DNA from: JACVRW01 sp963808545 | GTDB lineage: Bacteria > Actinomycetota > Thermoleophilia > Solirubrobacterales > Thermoleophilaceae | Direction of reading: 5' to 3' | Assembly (NCBI GenBank): GCA_963808545.1 | Contig: CAWEGB010000008.1 | Span: 62,001 to 126,000 of the forward strand | DNA length: 64,000 bases | Part shown: one piece after another, positions 44,334 through 53,200 of the stretch | How positions within the stretch are numbered: position 1 is the stretch's first letter | Layout: each line of letters starts with the position of its first letter | Position numbers and translations under genes: made by a program | The notes under the pieces: generated by a model | What the model was told of the DNA's origin: nothing | The model's database searches: none | What the model saw: only the letters and a program-made list of their open reading frames with translations

Positions 44334-45205
44334 GACTGCTTGCGACGGGCGCGCGACCGCAGCCCGGTGCGGCGCAGCTCCTTCATGCGGTCCACGTCCT
44401 CCTTGGCCACGCCCTTGCCCGCCTTGCCGGGGCCCTCGAACAGCACGGGCAGCTCCTCGAAGCGCGGCTCCGAGAGGAAGGCCGCGCAGCCGCGGGCGCC
44501 GATCTCGCCATCGCCCGGTGGCGCGTGGCGGTCGCGGTTCGAGCCGAGCGGGGTCTGCGAGTCGTTCAGGTGCAGGCAGCGCAGGCGTCGCTTGCCCACG
44601 GTCTTCAGGCCGCGGTCGAGCACGTCGTCGAGCCTGTCGGCCGTGGTGATGTCGAAGCCCGAGGCGAGCATGTGGCAGGAGTCGAGGCACAGGCCGATGC
44701 GCTCGTGCCCGCCGGCCCGGTCGACGATCTCGCGCAGCTCCTCGAACGAGCGCCCGATCGTGTTGCCCGCCCCGGCGGTGTTCTCGAGCAGAAGCCGGCA
44801 GCGGTCGGAGTCTTCGAGCGCCTGCTCGAGCATCTTGCCGACCCGGCCGAGCGCCTCGTCGGCGGGCTCGCCGACGGTCGAGCCCGGGTGCAGCACCACG
44901 CCGTCGGCATCGATCGCGTCGCCCATCTGCAGCGCGTGCACGAGCGACGCCCTGGACTTGGCGCGCATGTCCCGGTCCTTCGTCGCCGGGTTGATGAGGT
45001 AGACGGCGTGAATCGTGACCGACTCGATCGGGCCGTCCCGCATCAGCTCGAGGAACTCCGCGATGTCGTCGTCCTTCCAGCGCGTCGGGCGCCACTGGCG
45101 CGGCGACTGGTTGAACACCTGGATCGCGTCGCAGCCCCGCTCTATCCCGCGCTGGTGCGCCTGCACCAGCCCGCCCGCCGTGGAAACATGAGCGCCGATG
45201 AGCAT
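44330..45205 (-). CDS. nfo: deoxyribonuclease IV (AP endonuclease)
   Basis: 291 residues starting MLIGAHVSTAGG. Xylose-isomerase-like TIM barrel with the EndoIV pattern: IQVFNQSPRQWRP, IHAVYLINPA (Zn His), VVLHPGSTVG, RLLLENTAGAG (Zn Glu), IGLCLDSCHMLASGFD (Zn Asp/His), LRCLHLNDSQTPLGSNRDRH and GDGEIG. It cuts 5' of abasic sites in DNA repair. Its start codon lies inside the first codons of the divergent gltX gene. Confidence 0.95.
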   Translation of the reverse strand: MLIGAHVSTAGGLVQAHQRGIERGCDAIQVFNQSPRQWRPTRWKDDDIAEFLELMRDGPIESVTIHAVYLINPATKDRDMRAKSRASLVHALQMGDAIDADGVVLHPGSTVGEPADEALGRVGKMLEQALEDSDRCRLLLENTAGAGNTIGRSFEELREIVDRAGGHERIGLCLDSCHMLASGFDITTADRLDDVLDRGLKTVGKRRLRCLHLNDSQTPLGSNRDRHAPPGDGEIGARGCAAFLSEPRFEELPVLFEGPGKAGKGVAKEDVDRMKELRRTGLRSRARRKQS

Positions 45206-46463
45206 GAGAGTCCGCTTCGCACCTAGCCCGACAGGCGTGCTGCACATCGGCGGCGCGAGGACGGCACTGTACAACTGGCTGCTCGCGCGCGGATCGGGTG
45301 GCGCGTTCGTGCTGCGCATCGAGGACACCGACCGCGAGCGCTCCACGCCGGAGAACGTGGAACAGATCCTCGACGCCCTGCGCTGGCTCGAGCTCGACTG
45401 GGACGAGGGGCCCCTGTCCCAGGCGGAGCGCCGCCCCGAGCACACGGCGGCCATTCAGCAGCTGGTGGACGCGGGCGCCGCCTACGAGGACGACGGGGCG
45501 ATCCGGCTGCGGGTGCCCGATGAGGGGGAGACCGTGGTGCACGACGCCATCCGAGGCGACATCACCTTCCCGCACTCGGCCATCCAGGACTTCGTGATCC
45601 GGCGCTCCGACGGCAGTCCGCTCTACAACCTCGCGGTGGCGGTGGACGACCGCGACATGGAGATCAGCCACGTGGTGCGCGGCGATGACCACATCTCCAA
45701 CACTCCGCGCCAGGTGATGATCCTCCGCGCGCTGGGCGCCGAGCCGCCGCTGTACGCCCATCTCCCGCTGCTCCACGGCCCCGACGGCAAGAAGCTCTCG
45801 AAGCGCCACGGTGCGGCGTCGGTGCAGGAGCTGCGCGACGCCGGCTACCTGCCGGAGGCGGTGCGCAACTACGTGTCGCTGCTGGGCTGGGGCTACGACG
45901 AGTCGACCACCTTCATGACCACCCCCGAGCTGGTCGAGCGCTTCGACCTGGCGCGGGTCTCGAAGAACCCGGCTGTGTTCGACGAGCAGAAGCTGCGCTG
46001 GATGAACGGCCGCTACCTGCGCGAGCTCGACCCCGAGGACCTGCGCGTGCGCCTCGAGAGCCTCAGCGGCCGGGAGGTGCCGCCGGCGGCGGTGGCGATC
46101 TCGCAGGAGAAGATGCAGACGCTCAGCGACTTCTGGCCGCTGGCGGGTTTCCTGCTCGAGCGGCCGGCGACGTACGACGAGAAGGCATGGCGCAAGGTGA
46201 TGTCGGACGGTGCCCCGGAAAGGCTGCGGGCCGCCCGGGACGCGCTACAGGCGGTGGCGGAGCCGTTCGGCGTGGAGCACGTGGAGACCGCGCTACGGGA
46301 GCTGGTGGAGCGCCTGGAGGTGAAGCCCAAGGAGGTGTTCCAGCCGATCCGCGTGGCCCTGACAGGTACCACCGTGTCGCCCGGGATCTTCGAGTCGGTG
46401 GCCGCGCTGGGCCGGAGCGAGACGCTCGCGCGCATCGACGCCGCACTCGAGCACGCCGAATAG
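45198..46463 (+). CDS. gltX: glutamyl-tRNA synthetase
   Basis: 421 residues, slightly short but complete for the bacterial discriminating/non-discriminating group. HIGH-type motif PSPTGVLHIGGARTALYNWLLAR at the start, then RIEDTDRERS, IRRSDGSPLYNLAVAVDD, DDHISNTPRQ, and the KMSKS motif as KKLSKRHG. The helical anticodon-binding domain follows. The start at 45198 or the second ATG at 45204 both overlap the 5' end of nfo on the other strand. Whether a separate GlnRS or GatCAB handles tRNA-Gln cannot be seen here. Confidence 0.95.
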   Translation: MSMRVRFAPSPTGVLHIGGARTALYNWLLARGSGGAFVLRIEDTDRERSTPENVEQILDALRWLELDWDEGPLSQAERRPEHTAAIQQLVDAGAAYEDDGAIRLRVPDEGETVVHDAIRGDITFPHSAIQDFVIRRSDGSPLYNLAVAVDDRDMEISHVVRGDDHISNTPRQVMILRALGAEPPLYAHLPLLHGPDGKKLSKRHGAASVQELRDAGYLPEAVRNYVSLLGWGYDESTTFMTTPELVERFDLARVSKNPAVFDEQKLRWMNGRYLRELDPEDLRVRLESLSGREVPPAAVAISQEKMQTLSDFWPLAGFLLERPATYDEKAWRKVMSDGAPERLRAARDALQAVAEPFGVEHVETALRELVERLEVKPKEVFQPIRVALTGTTVSPGIFESVAALGRSETLARIDAALEHAE

Positions 46464-46499
46464 GGCTAAACCTTCGACACCCGGCTGCCGATAGGCAGG

Positions 46500-47585
46500 G
46501 TGACAACGCCCATGGAAGCCGCCCTCTCACAATCTCCCGCCCGCGCCAGAACCGCCTCTCGTCGGCACAACGAGGGCCACGGCCGCCGGCTGACCGCAGC
46601 CTTCGAGGCGCTCGAGGCCTTCCCGGCACTGGCGGAGTCGCGCAACCGAGTGCTCCGGGTGGTGCGCGAGGAGCGTGCCTCCACCGGCGAAGTCGTGGCT
46701 GCGGTGGAGTCCGACGTCGCGCTGGTGATCACCGTCCTGCGCATCGCCAACCGCACGGCCCAGCGCAAACGGGGCAAGATCGCCGGCATCCCCGACGCCG
46801 TGGAGATCCTCACGCCCGAGGGCGTCGAGACGCTCGCCGCGCGCGCCGCCACCTTCGACTTCTTCGAGCGCACCCCGGGCTGGGACATCATGCCCGAGCG
46901 CTTCCGCCTGCACGCCGTGGCCACCCAGGCAGCGGCCGATCGGCTGGCCCGTGAGCTCGAGTACGACGACCGCGATCCGCTGCTCTGCTCGGCGCTGCTG
47001 CACGACATCGGCAAGCTCGTGCTCAGCCACGCTTACCCTGGCTATCCCGGGCAGGTCCACCTCACGGCGCGCACCCCCGAGGAGCGGCTCCACCGCGAGC
47101 GCCTCGAGCTGGGCGTCGACCACGCTCTCGTCGGAGGCGTGCTGGCCCGTCGCTGGGCTCTGCCCAACCGCCTGGCCACCGCCATCGAGCGCCATCACGC
47201 CGACGATGCCGAGGGCGAGGCCGCTCTGGTACGTCTGGCCGACATGCTCGCCCACTACGGCCACGCACAGCCGGTCAACCCGAAGGCGCTCCTCCAGGCC
47301 GCGCGTGCGGTGGGCATGTCCACCGAGCAGCTGCGCTCGGTCATGTACGAGCTTCCTCAGGGCAACGGCAACGCCAAGCGCCACGTGGACCCCTGCCCCC
47401 TCTCCACGCGGGAGGTCGAGGTGCTCAAGCGCCTGGCCGAGGGCAAGGTCTACAAGCAGATCGCCCACGAGCTCGACCTGTCGACCAGCACCGTGCGGAC
47501 CCACCTGCACAACACGTACGCCAAGCTCGGCGCAGTCGACCGCGCCCAGGCCGTGCTGATCGCCACCGAGCACGGCTGGATCTAG
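46500..47585 (+). CDS. HDOD/HD-domain protein with C-terminal LuxR-type HTH
   Basis: 361 residues. Residues ~35-255 are an HDOD-type domain with a kept HD pair (CSALLHDIGKLVLSH, later ALVGGVLARRWALPNRLATAIERHHAD), and residues ~295-355 are a LuxR/NarL helix-turn-helix (LSTREVEVLKRLAEGKVYKQIAHELDLSTSTVRTHLHNTYAKLGAVDRAQAV). HDOD domains usually sense or scaffold signalling, and the HTH would make it a transcription factor; a phosphohydrolase activity is possible because HD is retained. The start is a GTG at 46500 or ATG at 46512. It converges with the photolyase gene (4-nt overlap). Confidence 0.85.
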   Translation: MTTPMEAALSQSPARARTASRRHNEGHGRRLTAAFEALEAFPALAESRNRVLRVVREERASTGEVVAAVESDVALVITVLRIANRTAQRKRGKIAGIPDAVEILTPEGVETLAARAATFDFFERTPGWDIMPERFRLHAVATQAAADRLARELEYDDRDPLLCSALLHDIGKLVLSHAYPGYPGQVHLTARTPEERLHRERLELGVDHALVGGVLARRWALPNRLATAIERHHADDAEGEAALVRLADMLAHYGHAQPVNPKALLQAARAVGMSTEQLRSVMYELPQGNGNAKRHVDPCPLSTREVEVLKRLAEGKVYKQIAHELDLSTSTVRTHLHNTYAKLGAVDRAQAVLIATEHGWI

Positions 47586-49021
47586 GCGAGCGCCCGCTCA
47601 GCCGCTCCGCAGCCGGTCGAGGTTGCGGTACTGCAGCCGCATCCGGCGGTTGTCACGCAGCCGCCCCTCGTTGCGCTCCAGGAACTCCCAGTAGCCGCGG
47701 GTGAACGGACAGGCGTCGTCGCCCTCGCGTTTCGCGGGATCGAAGCGGCAGTCCTGCAGAAGTCCGACATGCGGTCGATGTAGCGACCGCTGGCTGCGTA
47801 CGGCTTGGTCATCATGCGCCGCCGGCCGTAGGTGGCCATGCCCACTGCGTTGGGCCCCATCACCCACTCGTAGCCGTCGATGAAGGCGTGATGGAACCAG
47901 TCGAAGGCCTCACGCGGGTGCACACCGTGCAGCAGCAGCAGGTTCCCGAACACCATCAGCCGCACGATGTGGTGGGCGTACGCGGTCTCGCGCAGCCCGG
48001 CCACCGAGTCGGCCACGCAGCGCATGTCGGTGTCGCCCGTCCAGAGGTAGCCGGGCAGGCGGCGGCGCGCGTTCAGGGCGTTCATGGAGCGCCAGTCGCC
48101 GGCGTGCAGCCAGTACATGCCCCATACGTACTCCCGCCAGCCGATCACCTGGCGGACGAAGCCCTCCGTGGCGGCGATCGGGGCGTCTCCCTCGCGGTAG
48201 GCGCGCTCCGCGCCCTCGGCCACCTCGAGGGGTCCGATCAGTCCCAGGTTGAGCGACGAGGACAGATGCGCGTGCCACATGAAGCGCTCTCCGTGGAGCA
48301 TCGCGTCCTGCCAGCGCCCGAAGTCGGGCAGCCTGCTCTCGATGAAGCGCTGGAGCGCGCGACGCGCCTGCTCGTGGGTCGCCGGCCACAGCCGCGGCCC
48401 GTCCTCGCCGAAGCTGTCGAGGCGCATCCGGTCGAGGTCGCGGCGGACCGCATCGTCGATCCCGTCCTCGCGCGGCTGGTAGGGACGCGGCGCACGCCGG
48501 TCTCGGGGCGGCGGCTTGCGGTTCTCCTGATCGAAGTTCCAGCGCCCGCCCGCGGGCTCGTCGCCGTCCATGAGCAGGTCGAAGCGCCGGCGCTGCTCGC
48601 GGTAGAAGTCCTCCATCACCAGCCGCTTGCGCCCCTCGGCCCACGCGCGGAAGTCGTCCGGATGGGTGAGGAACAGGCTGCCGCGCACGAGCTCGACTCG
48701 ATCCAGGCGCCCGAGCGCGTGCCCGCCGGCGCTCGAGGGCTCGAGCAGGCGCACGCGTTCCGGACGGGCGCGGCGGATGTGCCGGCGCAGTCCCGCGCCC
48801 AGGCTCTTCGCGCGCACGTAGTCCACCTCCACGCCGCGCTCCTCGAGCTCGGCGGCGAAATGGCGCATGGCCGACAGCACCAGGTGGAGCTTCTGCCGGT
48901 GCCAGGTGGCGCTGCGGAGCCTGGCCTCGGACTCGACGAGCAGCACGCGATCAGCCCCGTCGAGGGCGGGATTGCGGTGGCTGAGCTGGTCGCCGAGGAT
49001 CCAAGCGGTTGAGCCGGGCAT
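47582..49021 (-). CDS. FeS-type cryptochrome/photolyase, C-terminus frameshifted
   Basis: 479-residue open frame. The N-terminus (STAWILGDQLSHRNPAL) and core (GFVRQVIGWREYVWGMYWL, YAHHIVRLMVFGNLLLLHGVHPREAFDWFHHAFIDGYEWVMGPNAVGMATY) match the prokaryotic (6-4) photolyase/FeS-BCP group, which repairs UV lesions with FAD and a [4Fe-4S] cluster. After DRMSDFC the frame turns to nonsense; the next frame continues correctly as DCRFDPAKREGDDACPF and WEFLERNEGRLRDN to a stop at 47598. A single missing base near 47752 (GTCC where GTCCC is expected) explains it. Two of the four cluster cysteines lie after the break. Only 20 nt separate its start from that of the oxidoreductase gene on the other strand. 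Confidence 0.85.
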   Translation of the reverse strand: MPGSTAWILGDQLSHRNPALDGADRVLLVESEARLRSATWHRQKLHLVLSAMRHFAAELEERGVEVDYVRAKSLGAGLRRHIRRARPERVRLLEPSSAGGHALGRLDRVELVRGSLFLTHPDDFRAWAEGRKRLVMEDFYREQRRRFDLLMDGDEPAGGRWNFDQENRKPPPRDRRAPRPYQPREDGIDDAVRRDLDRMRLDSFGEDGPRLWPATHEQARRALQRFIESRLPDFGRWQDAMLHGERFMWHAHLSSSLNLGLIGPLEVAEGAERAYREGDAPIAATEGFVRQVIGWREYVWGMYWLHAGDWRSMNALNARRRLPGYLWTGDTDMRCVADSVAGLRETAYAHHIVRLMVFGNLLLLHGVHPREAFDWFHHAFIDGYEWVMGPNAVGMATYGRRRMMTKPYAASGRYIDRMSDFCRTAASIPRNARATTPVRSPAATGSSWSATRGGCVTTAGCGCSTATSTGCGAAERALA

Positions 49022-49025
49022 GGAA

Positions 49026-49035
49026 GAGATACGGT
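49026..49035. promoter_or_regulatory. overlapping -10-like boxes between photolyase and oxidoreductase
   Basis: On plus, TACGGT (49030-49035) is 6 nt before the GTG at 49042. On minus, TATCTC (49031-49026) is 4 nt before the photolyase ATG; this second box is less certain. Confidence 0.35.
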
Positions 49036-49041
49036 CAAGAG

Positions 49042-51180
49042 GTGGCCGCCGAGCAGAAAGTGACCTTCTGTCGCATCTGCGAGCCGCTCTGCGGGATGGT
49101 GGCCACGGTGGAGGACGGGCGGGTGGTCAGGCTCCGGCCCGACCCCGACCATCCGCTCTCGAAGGGCTACGCCTGCCCCAAGGGGATCGCGATGGCCGAC
49201 GTCCAGAACGATCCCGATCGCGTGACCCATCCGCTGCGCCGCACGCCCGACGGCGAGTTCGAGCGGGTCTCCTGGGAGGCGGCGCTGGACGACATCGCGG
49301 GCCGGCTCGCGCGGGTGCCGGGCACCGGTGTCGGCTGGTACATGGGCAACCCGGGCGCCTTCTCCTACTCCCACACGCTCTGGGTCAAGGGCTTCCTCGA
49401 CGGTCTCGGCTCGCCTCACTACTACACCGCCGGCTCCCAGGACGTGAACAACCGCTTCGCCGCCAGCGCGCTGCTCTACGGCTCGCCCCTGCTCGTGCCC
49501 ATCCCCGACCTGAAGCGCACCCGCCTCCTGCTGATGGTGGGCGCCAACCCGCTCGTCTCGCACGGCTCGGTGCTCTCGGCGCCGCGGGTGCGCGAGCAGC
49601 TCCTCGAGGTCGAGCGGGTGGTGGTGGTCGACCCGCGCCGCACCGAGACCGCCCGGCAGTTCGAGCATCTGCCCATCCGGCCGGACACGGACGCCCTGAT
49701 GCTGTTGTCGTTGCTGTGCGTCGTGTTCGAAGAGGAGCTGGCGGACCGGCTGTTCATCGAGCGCTTCGCCGAGGGGGCCGCCGAGCTCGAGCGCCTGGCG
49801 CGGGCCCATCCGCCCGAGACGACCGAGTCGCGGACGAGCATTCCCGCGGAACGCCTGCGAGAGCTGGCGCGCGACTTCGCCGCCACCGACGGCGCGGCCG
49901 CCTACGGGCGAACGGGCTCCTGCCTCGGGCGCTTCGGCACCCTGGTCGCCTTCCTGCTCGACGCCCTCAACGCGGTCACCGGCAACCTGGACCGGCCGGG
50001 CGGAGCGGTGTTCGGGCATGCGCCGATACCCCTGGACGACATCGGCGAGCAGGTGGGCGCGGACACCTACGGCAAGCTCCGCTCCCGGGTAGGCGGCTTC
50101 CCGGACGTGATCGGCAACATGCCCGCCTCGTTGCTGCCTCAGGAGATCGAGACGCCGGGAGAGGGACAGATCCGCGCGCTGTTCGTCTCCGCGGGCAATC
50201 CCGTTCTCTCGGTCCCCGACGGCGCGGCGCTCGAGCGGGCGTTCGGCGGGCTCGATCTGTTCGTATCGCTCGACCTGTACGTCAACGAGACCAACCGCCA
50301 CGCCGACTACGTCCTGCCCACCACGACCTTCTACGAGCGCGAGGACCTGCCGATCGCGCTCATGGGCTTCTTCACGACCCCGTTCGTGCAGTTCACCGAC
50401 GCCGTGGCCGAGCCGCCCGGCGAGTGCCGCCAGGAATGGGCGATCGTCGACGACCTATCCCGCCGGATCGGCGTGGCGCCGTACAGTGCCGCTCCGCTGC
50501 GACGGCTGGCGAAGCTCGGTCTGCGACTGCGGCCCCAGCAGCTGGCCGACGTCCTCCTGCGGATGGGGCCGGACGGCGATCGCTTCGGCCTGCGCCGTGG
50601 AGGGCTGAGTCTCAAGAAGCTGCGCGCCAATCCCCACGGCATCGTGCTCGGCGAGCACGTCGTCACCGGGGTGCTCCAGGACAAGCTGCGCACGCCGGCC
50701 AAGCGCGTTCGCCTGGCGCCTCCGGAGATCCGGGCCGAGGTCGAGCGCCTGGCGGCGACCGGCGACGGTGAGCAGCAGGACTTCCCCCTGCGCCTGATCG
50801 GGCTCCGTGAGCTGCGCTCCCACAACTCGTGGATGCACAACTCCCCGCTGCTCATGCGCGGCGGGCGGGTCCAGGCGCTGCGAATCCATCCCGACGACGC
50901 CGACGCCAACGGCCTGACGGACGGCGTCTCGGCGCAGGTCGAGTCCAAGGACGGCCGTGTGACGGTGCCGGTGATGGTCACCGACGAGCTCACGCCGGGC
51001 ACGGTCGCGCTGCCCCACGGCTGGGGCCATCGCGGCGGCTGGCAGCTGGCGAATCGCCATGCGGGCGCCAACGTCAACCTGCTCGCCGGCGCACGCTCTG
51101 CCGACCTCGAGCCGCTCGCGGGCATGGCCTTCCTGAACGGCATCCCGGTCCGCGTGGCGCCTGCGGCCGCTCAGCCCTAG
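49042..51180 (+). CDS. molybdopterin-dependent oxidoreductase
   Basis: 712 residues. An N-terminal [4Fe-4S] domain with FCRICEPLCGM and KGYACPKG (C-x2-C-x3-C-x~27-C), then the bis-MGD catalytic domain (VGWYMGNPGAFSYSH, MVGANPLVSHG, VVVDPRRTETARQFEHLPIRPDTDALMLLSLL, YGRTGSCLGRFGTL), and the C-terminal molydopterin dinucleotide-binding domain (LIGLRELRSHNSWMHNSPLLMRGG, LPHGWGHRGGWQLANRHAGANVNLL). It resembles formate dehydrogenase-like/BisC-type enzymes without a Tat signal, so it is probably cytosolic. The substrate is unknown. The GTG start is favoured by a TACGGT box 6 nt upstream; a TTG at 49009 is also open. Confidence 0.9.
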   Translation: MAAEQKVTFCRICEPLCGMVATVEDGRVVRLRPDPDHPLSKGYACPKGIAMADVQNDPDRVTHPLRRTPDGEFERVSWEAALDDIAGRLARVPGTGVGWYMGNPGAFSYSHTLWVKGFLDGLGSPHYYTAGSQDVNNRFAASALLYGSPLLVPIPDLKRTRLLLMVGANPLVSHGSVLSAPRVREQLLEVERVVVVDPRRTETARQFEHLPIRPDTDALMLLSLLCVVFEEELADRLFIERFAEGAAELERLARAHPPETTESRTSIPAERLRELARDFAATDGAAAYGRTGSCLGRFGTLVAFLLDALNAVTGNLDRPGGAVFGHAPIPLDDIGEQVGADTYGKLRSRVGGFPDVIGNMPASLLPQEIETPGEGQIRALFVSAGNPVLSVPDGAALERAFGGLDLFVSLDLYVNETNRHADYVLPTTTFYEREDLPIALMGFFTTPFVQFTDAVAEPPGECRQEWAIVDDLSRRIGVAPYSAAPLRRLAKLGLRLRPQQLADVLLRMGPDGDRFGLRRGGLSLKKLRANPHGIVLGEHVVTGVLQDKLRTPAKRVRLAPPEIRAEVERLAATGDGEQQDFPLRLIGLRELRSHNSWMHNSPLLMRGGRVQALRIHPDDADANGLTDGVSAQVESKDGRVTVPVMVTDELTPGTVALPHGWGHRGGWQLANRHAGANVNLLAGARSADLEPLAGMAFLNGIPVRVAPAAAQP

Positions 51181-52352
51181 CGCTGAAGCGGCACCCGCAC
51201 CAGCACGCGGGTGCCCTGCTCGGAGGTCTCGATGTCGAGCTGACCGTCGAGCAGCTCCGCACGCTCGCGCATGGTCGTCAGGCCGAGATGGCCTGGATCG
51301 GGACCCGCGAGCGGCTCCCCGTTGGCAAATCCTCTGCCGTCGTCGGTCACGCGCAGCTCCACGAGGCGGCTGACGGTCCGGAGGTCGATGGCCACCTGGT
51401 TGGCGTTCGCGTGGCGCCCGGCGTTCACAACCGCCTCCTGAACGATGCGAAACAGCTCTCCGGACACCTCGGGCGACAGCTCGGCGCGCTCGATCTTGAT
51501 GGTGGCCTCAACCTCGAAGCTGTAGCGACGTCTCCATACCTCCATGCAGTTCTCCACCGCGCTCTCCAGGCTCAGCTCCTGAAAGGCATACGGACCGAGG
51601 CCGACGATCTCGTCGCGCAGGAGGCGAACGTTGCGGGCGGTGAGCTCGCGTGCTTCGGAGATGAGCCCGGCGCTTTCGTCGGCCCGGCCCTCGCTGGTGG
51701 CGCGCTCGGCCGCGGACAGCATCAGGTCGAGGGCGATCAGCTCCTGCACCGCGCCGTCGTGCAGCGACTCGGCCACCCGCCGGCGCACTTCGTTCTCGGA
51801 TCGCAGCGTGCGTCGCGACAGGCCGCGCGCACGCAGGCGCGACGTGGACTCGGAGGTCCGCAGCACGCCGACCACCAGAGCCGTGGCCAGGGTGGCGAGC
51901 ACGAACGCCACCTCCTCGAGGACCAGGCTGCTGCCCGTGACCGGCTGATCACCGCGCAGCCGCGAGGCGATCACCAGGCTCAACGAGCCCAGAGCGGCGA
52001 CCAACAGGCCGCGGCGCTCACCCTGAAAGTGGGCGTGAGCGGCCACGAGCGCCAACGCTGCCAGGCGAACCGCGCCCTGCGTCTCGGGCGCCACCAGCAC
52101 GAGCAGCACGAGCAGGGCGAAGTCCACCGCCGGAACGATCGGACTCAGCGCCACGCCGGGGATGCGGCGAGCGCGCAGGTACACCCCAACGGTCCAGGGG
52201 AGCCCCAGGCCGCCGAGCACGAGCGCCGCCTCCGCGTCATCGGGCAAGCCGAGCGCGAGCACCGTGACCAGGGCCACCAGCACTACGGCCACTCGCGTGG
52301 CCGCGAACACCTTCACGGCGCCGTCGGAATCGATCGGGAGCGGTTGCAGCAT
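51177..52352 (-). CDS. NarL-type sensor histidine kinase (orphan)
   Basis: 391 residues. Residues ~15-165 hold five to six membrane helices. The HisKA_3 box with the phospho-acceptor is RRRVAESLHDGAVQELIALDLML, and the HATPase region has IVQEAVVNAGRHANANQVAI and VTDDGRGF. Such kinases pair with NarL/LuxR-type response regulators, but none is adjacent here. The ATG overlaps the VanZ stop, so the two are co-transcribed. The input is probably a membrane or envelope signal. Confidence 0.88.
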   Translation of the reverse strand: MLQPLPIDSDGAVKVFAATRVAVVLVALVTVLALGLPDDAEAALVLGGLGLPWTVGVYLRARRIPGVALSPIVPAVDFALLVLLVLVAPETQGAVRLAALALVAAHAHFQGERRGLLVAALGSLSLVIASRLRGDQPVTGSSLVLEEVAFVLATLATALVVGVLRTSESTSRLRARGLSRRTLRSENEVRRRVAESLHDGAVQELIALDLMLSAAERATSEGRADESAGLISEARELTARNVRLLRDEIVGLGPYAFQELSLESAVENCMEVWRRRYSFEVEATIKIERAELSPEVSGELFRIVQEAVVNAGRHANANQVAIDLRTVSRLVELRVTDDGRGFANGEPLAGPDPGHLGLTTMRERAELLDGQLDIETSEQGTRVLVRVPLQR

Positions 52353-52735
52353 CAGGCCACCGTGCGCCGACGAAGTCCCAGACGTAGCCGCAGAGCGGCA
52401 ACGCCGGCCCCGGCCGAATCGATCACCCAGTCGAGCGGCGCGCCGTGACGACCCTCGACGAAGACCTGGTGCAGCTCGTCGGTGGCGGCGTAGCCGCTCG
52501 AGATGAGGAAGGCCACCAGAGCCGCCCGGGATGCGCCCAGCTCGGGTTCGAACACGCGCCACCACAGCCAGCACAGAAGCGCGTACTCGCAGAAGTGAAC
52601 GATCTTCCGGCCGATCAGATCGATCGTCCCGAGCCCGGAGTCGAGGTCGGGCTGGGCGGAGAGGACGAAGATGAGGCCCATCAGCGCCAGGGGCGGAACC
52701 AGCAGCAGCAGGCGCCGGTGAGACGGCATCCCCAT
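52352..52735 (-). CDS. VanZ-family membrane protein
   Basis: 127 residues with three to four helices. VanZ pattern: ALMGLIFVLSAQPDL, KIVHFCEYALLCWLWW and the helix pair SSGYAATDELHQVFVEGRHGAPLDWVIDSAGAG. VanZ proteins are linked to teicoplanin resistance in one system, but most members have no known role. It is 17 nt from the divergent rrf2 gene and overlaps the kinase gene. Confidence 0.85.
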   Translation of the reverse strand: MGMPSHRRLLLLVPPLALMGLIFVLSAQPDLDSGLGTIDLIGRKIVHFCEYALLCWLWWRVFEPELGASRAALVAFLISSGYAATDELHQVFVEGRHGAPLDWVIDSAGAGVAALRLRLGLRRRTVA

Positions 52736-52739
52736 AGCC

Positions 52740-52745
52740 TAGAGT
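52740..52745 (+). promoter_or_regulatory. leaderless-type -10 box for the rrf2 gene
   Basis: TAGAGT, 7 nt before the GTG at 52753. Confidence 0.45.
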
Positions 52746-52752
52746 CGCTGCC

Positions 52753-53154
52753 GTGCTGGTGATCACCACCAAGTCGCCCTACGCCGTCCGGGCGCTCGCA
52801 GAGCTGGCTCGCCGCGGCAACGCCGCTCCCGTGCCGATCGGCGAGATCGCCCGGGCGCGGGACATCCCGGTGCAGTTCCTGGAGGGGCTGTTCGCCACCC
52901 TCAGGCGCGCGGGCGTGCTCCAGTCGCAGCGCGGCGTGAAGGGCGGCTACTCGTTCGCCCGGCCGCCGGCGGAGATCAGCGTGCTCGAGGTGGTGGAGCT
53001 GCTCGAGGGCGAGCTCGGCACCGACGCCGCAGCCTCGGGACCCGTGTGGAGCGAGGCCGTCGAAGCGGTCAGGAACGTGCTGGCCGCCTCGACGATCGCC
53101 GACGTGGCCGAACGCGAGACGCAGGCGGCGGCCTCGCCGATGTACTACATCTAA
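52753..53154 (+). CDS. Rrf2-family transcription regulator
   Basis: 133 residues from a GTG. Winged helix: TTKSPYAVRALAELARRG, IPVQFLEGLFATLRRAGVLQSQRGVKGGYSFARPPAEISVLEVVELLEG. The usual three Fe-S cysteines of IscR/NsrR are absent, so it is of the cluster-free (CymR-like) type. It ends SPMYYI. Its last codons form copy A of a repeated 15-16 bp sequence found twice more within 3.8 kb, suggesting that the gene end is an integration site. It may regulate nearby cysteine/sulfur genes (cysK-cysE at 59127), which is only an inference. Confidence 0.88.
   Translation: MLVITTKSPYAVRALAELARRGNAAPVPIGEIARARDIPVQFLEGLFATLRRAGVLQSQRGVKGGYSFARPPAEISVLEVVELLEGELGTDAAASGPVWSEAVEAVRNVLAASTIADVAERETQAAASPMYYI
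53139..53154 (+). repeat. direct repeat copy A (rrf2 3' end)
   Basis: GATGTACTACATCTAA, the last codons of rrf2 (MYYI, stop). Copies B and C differ only in one or two pyrimidines of the GATGYAYTACATCTA core. Its left part is a near-palindrome (GATGTA-C-TACATC). Confidence 0.6.
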
Positions 53155-53200
53155 AGGCGCGGGCATGGCTATGCGCGATTAGGCTTTGTAGAGCCGAATC

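Noticed and set aside
53139..53151. Rrf2 autoregulatory operator in the near-palindrome GATGTACTACATC
   Set aside because: It lies at the gene's 3' end, and the other copies lack upstream promoters; integration repeat explains it better, though binding is not excluded.
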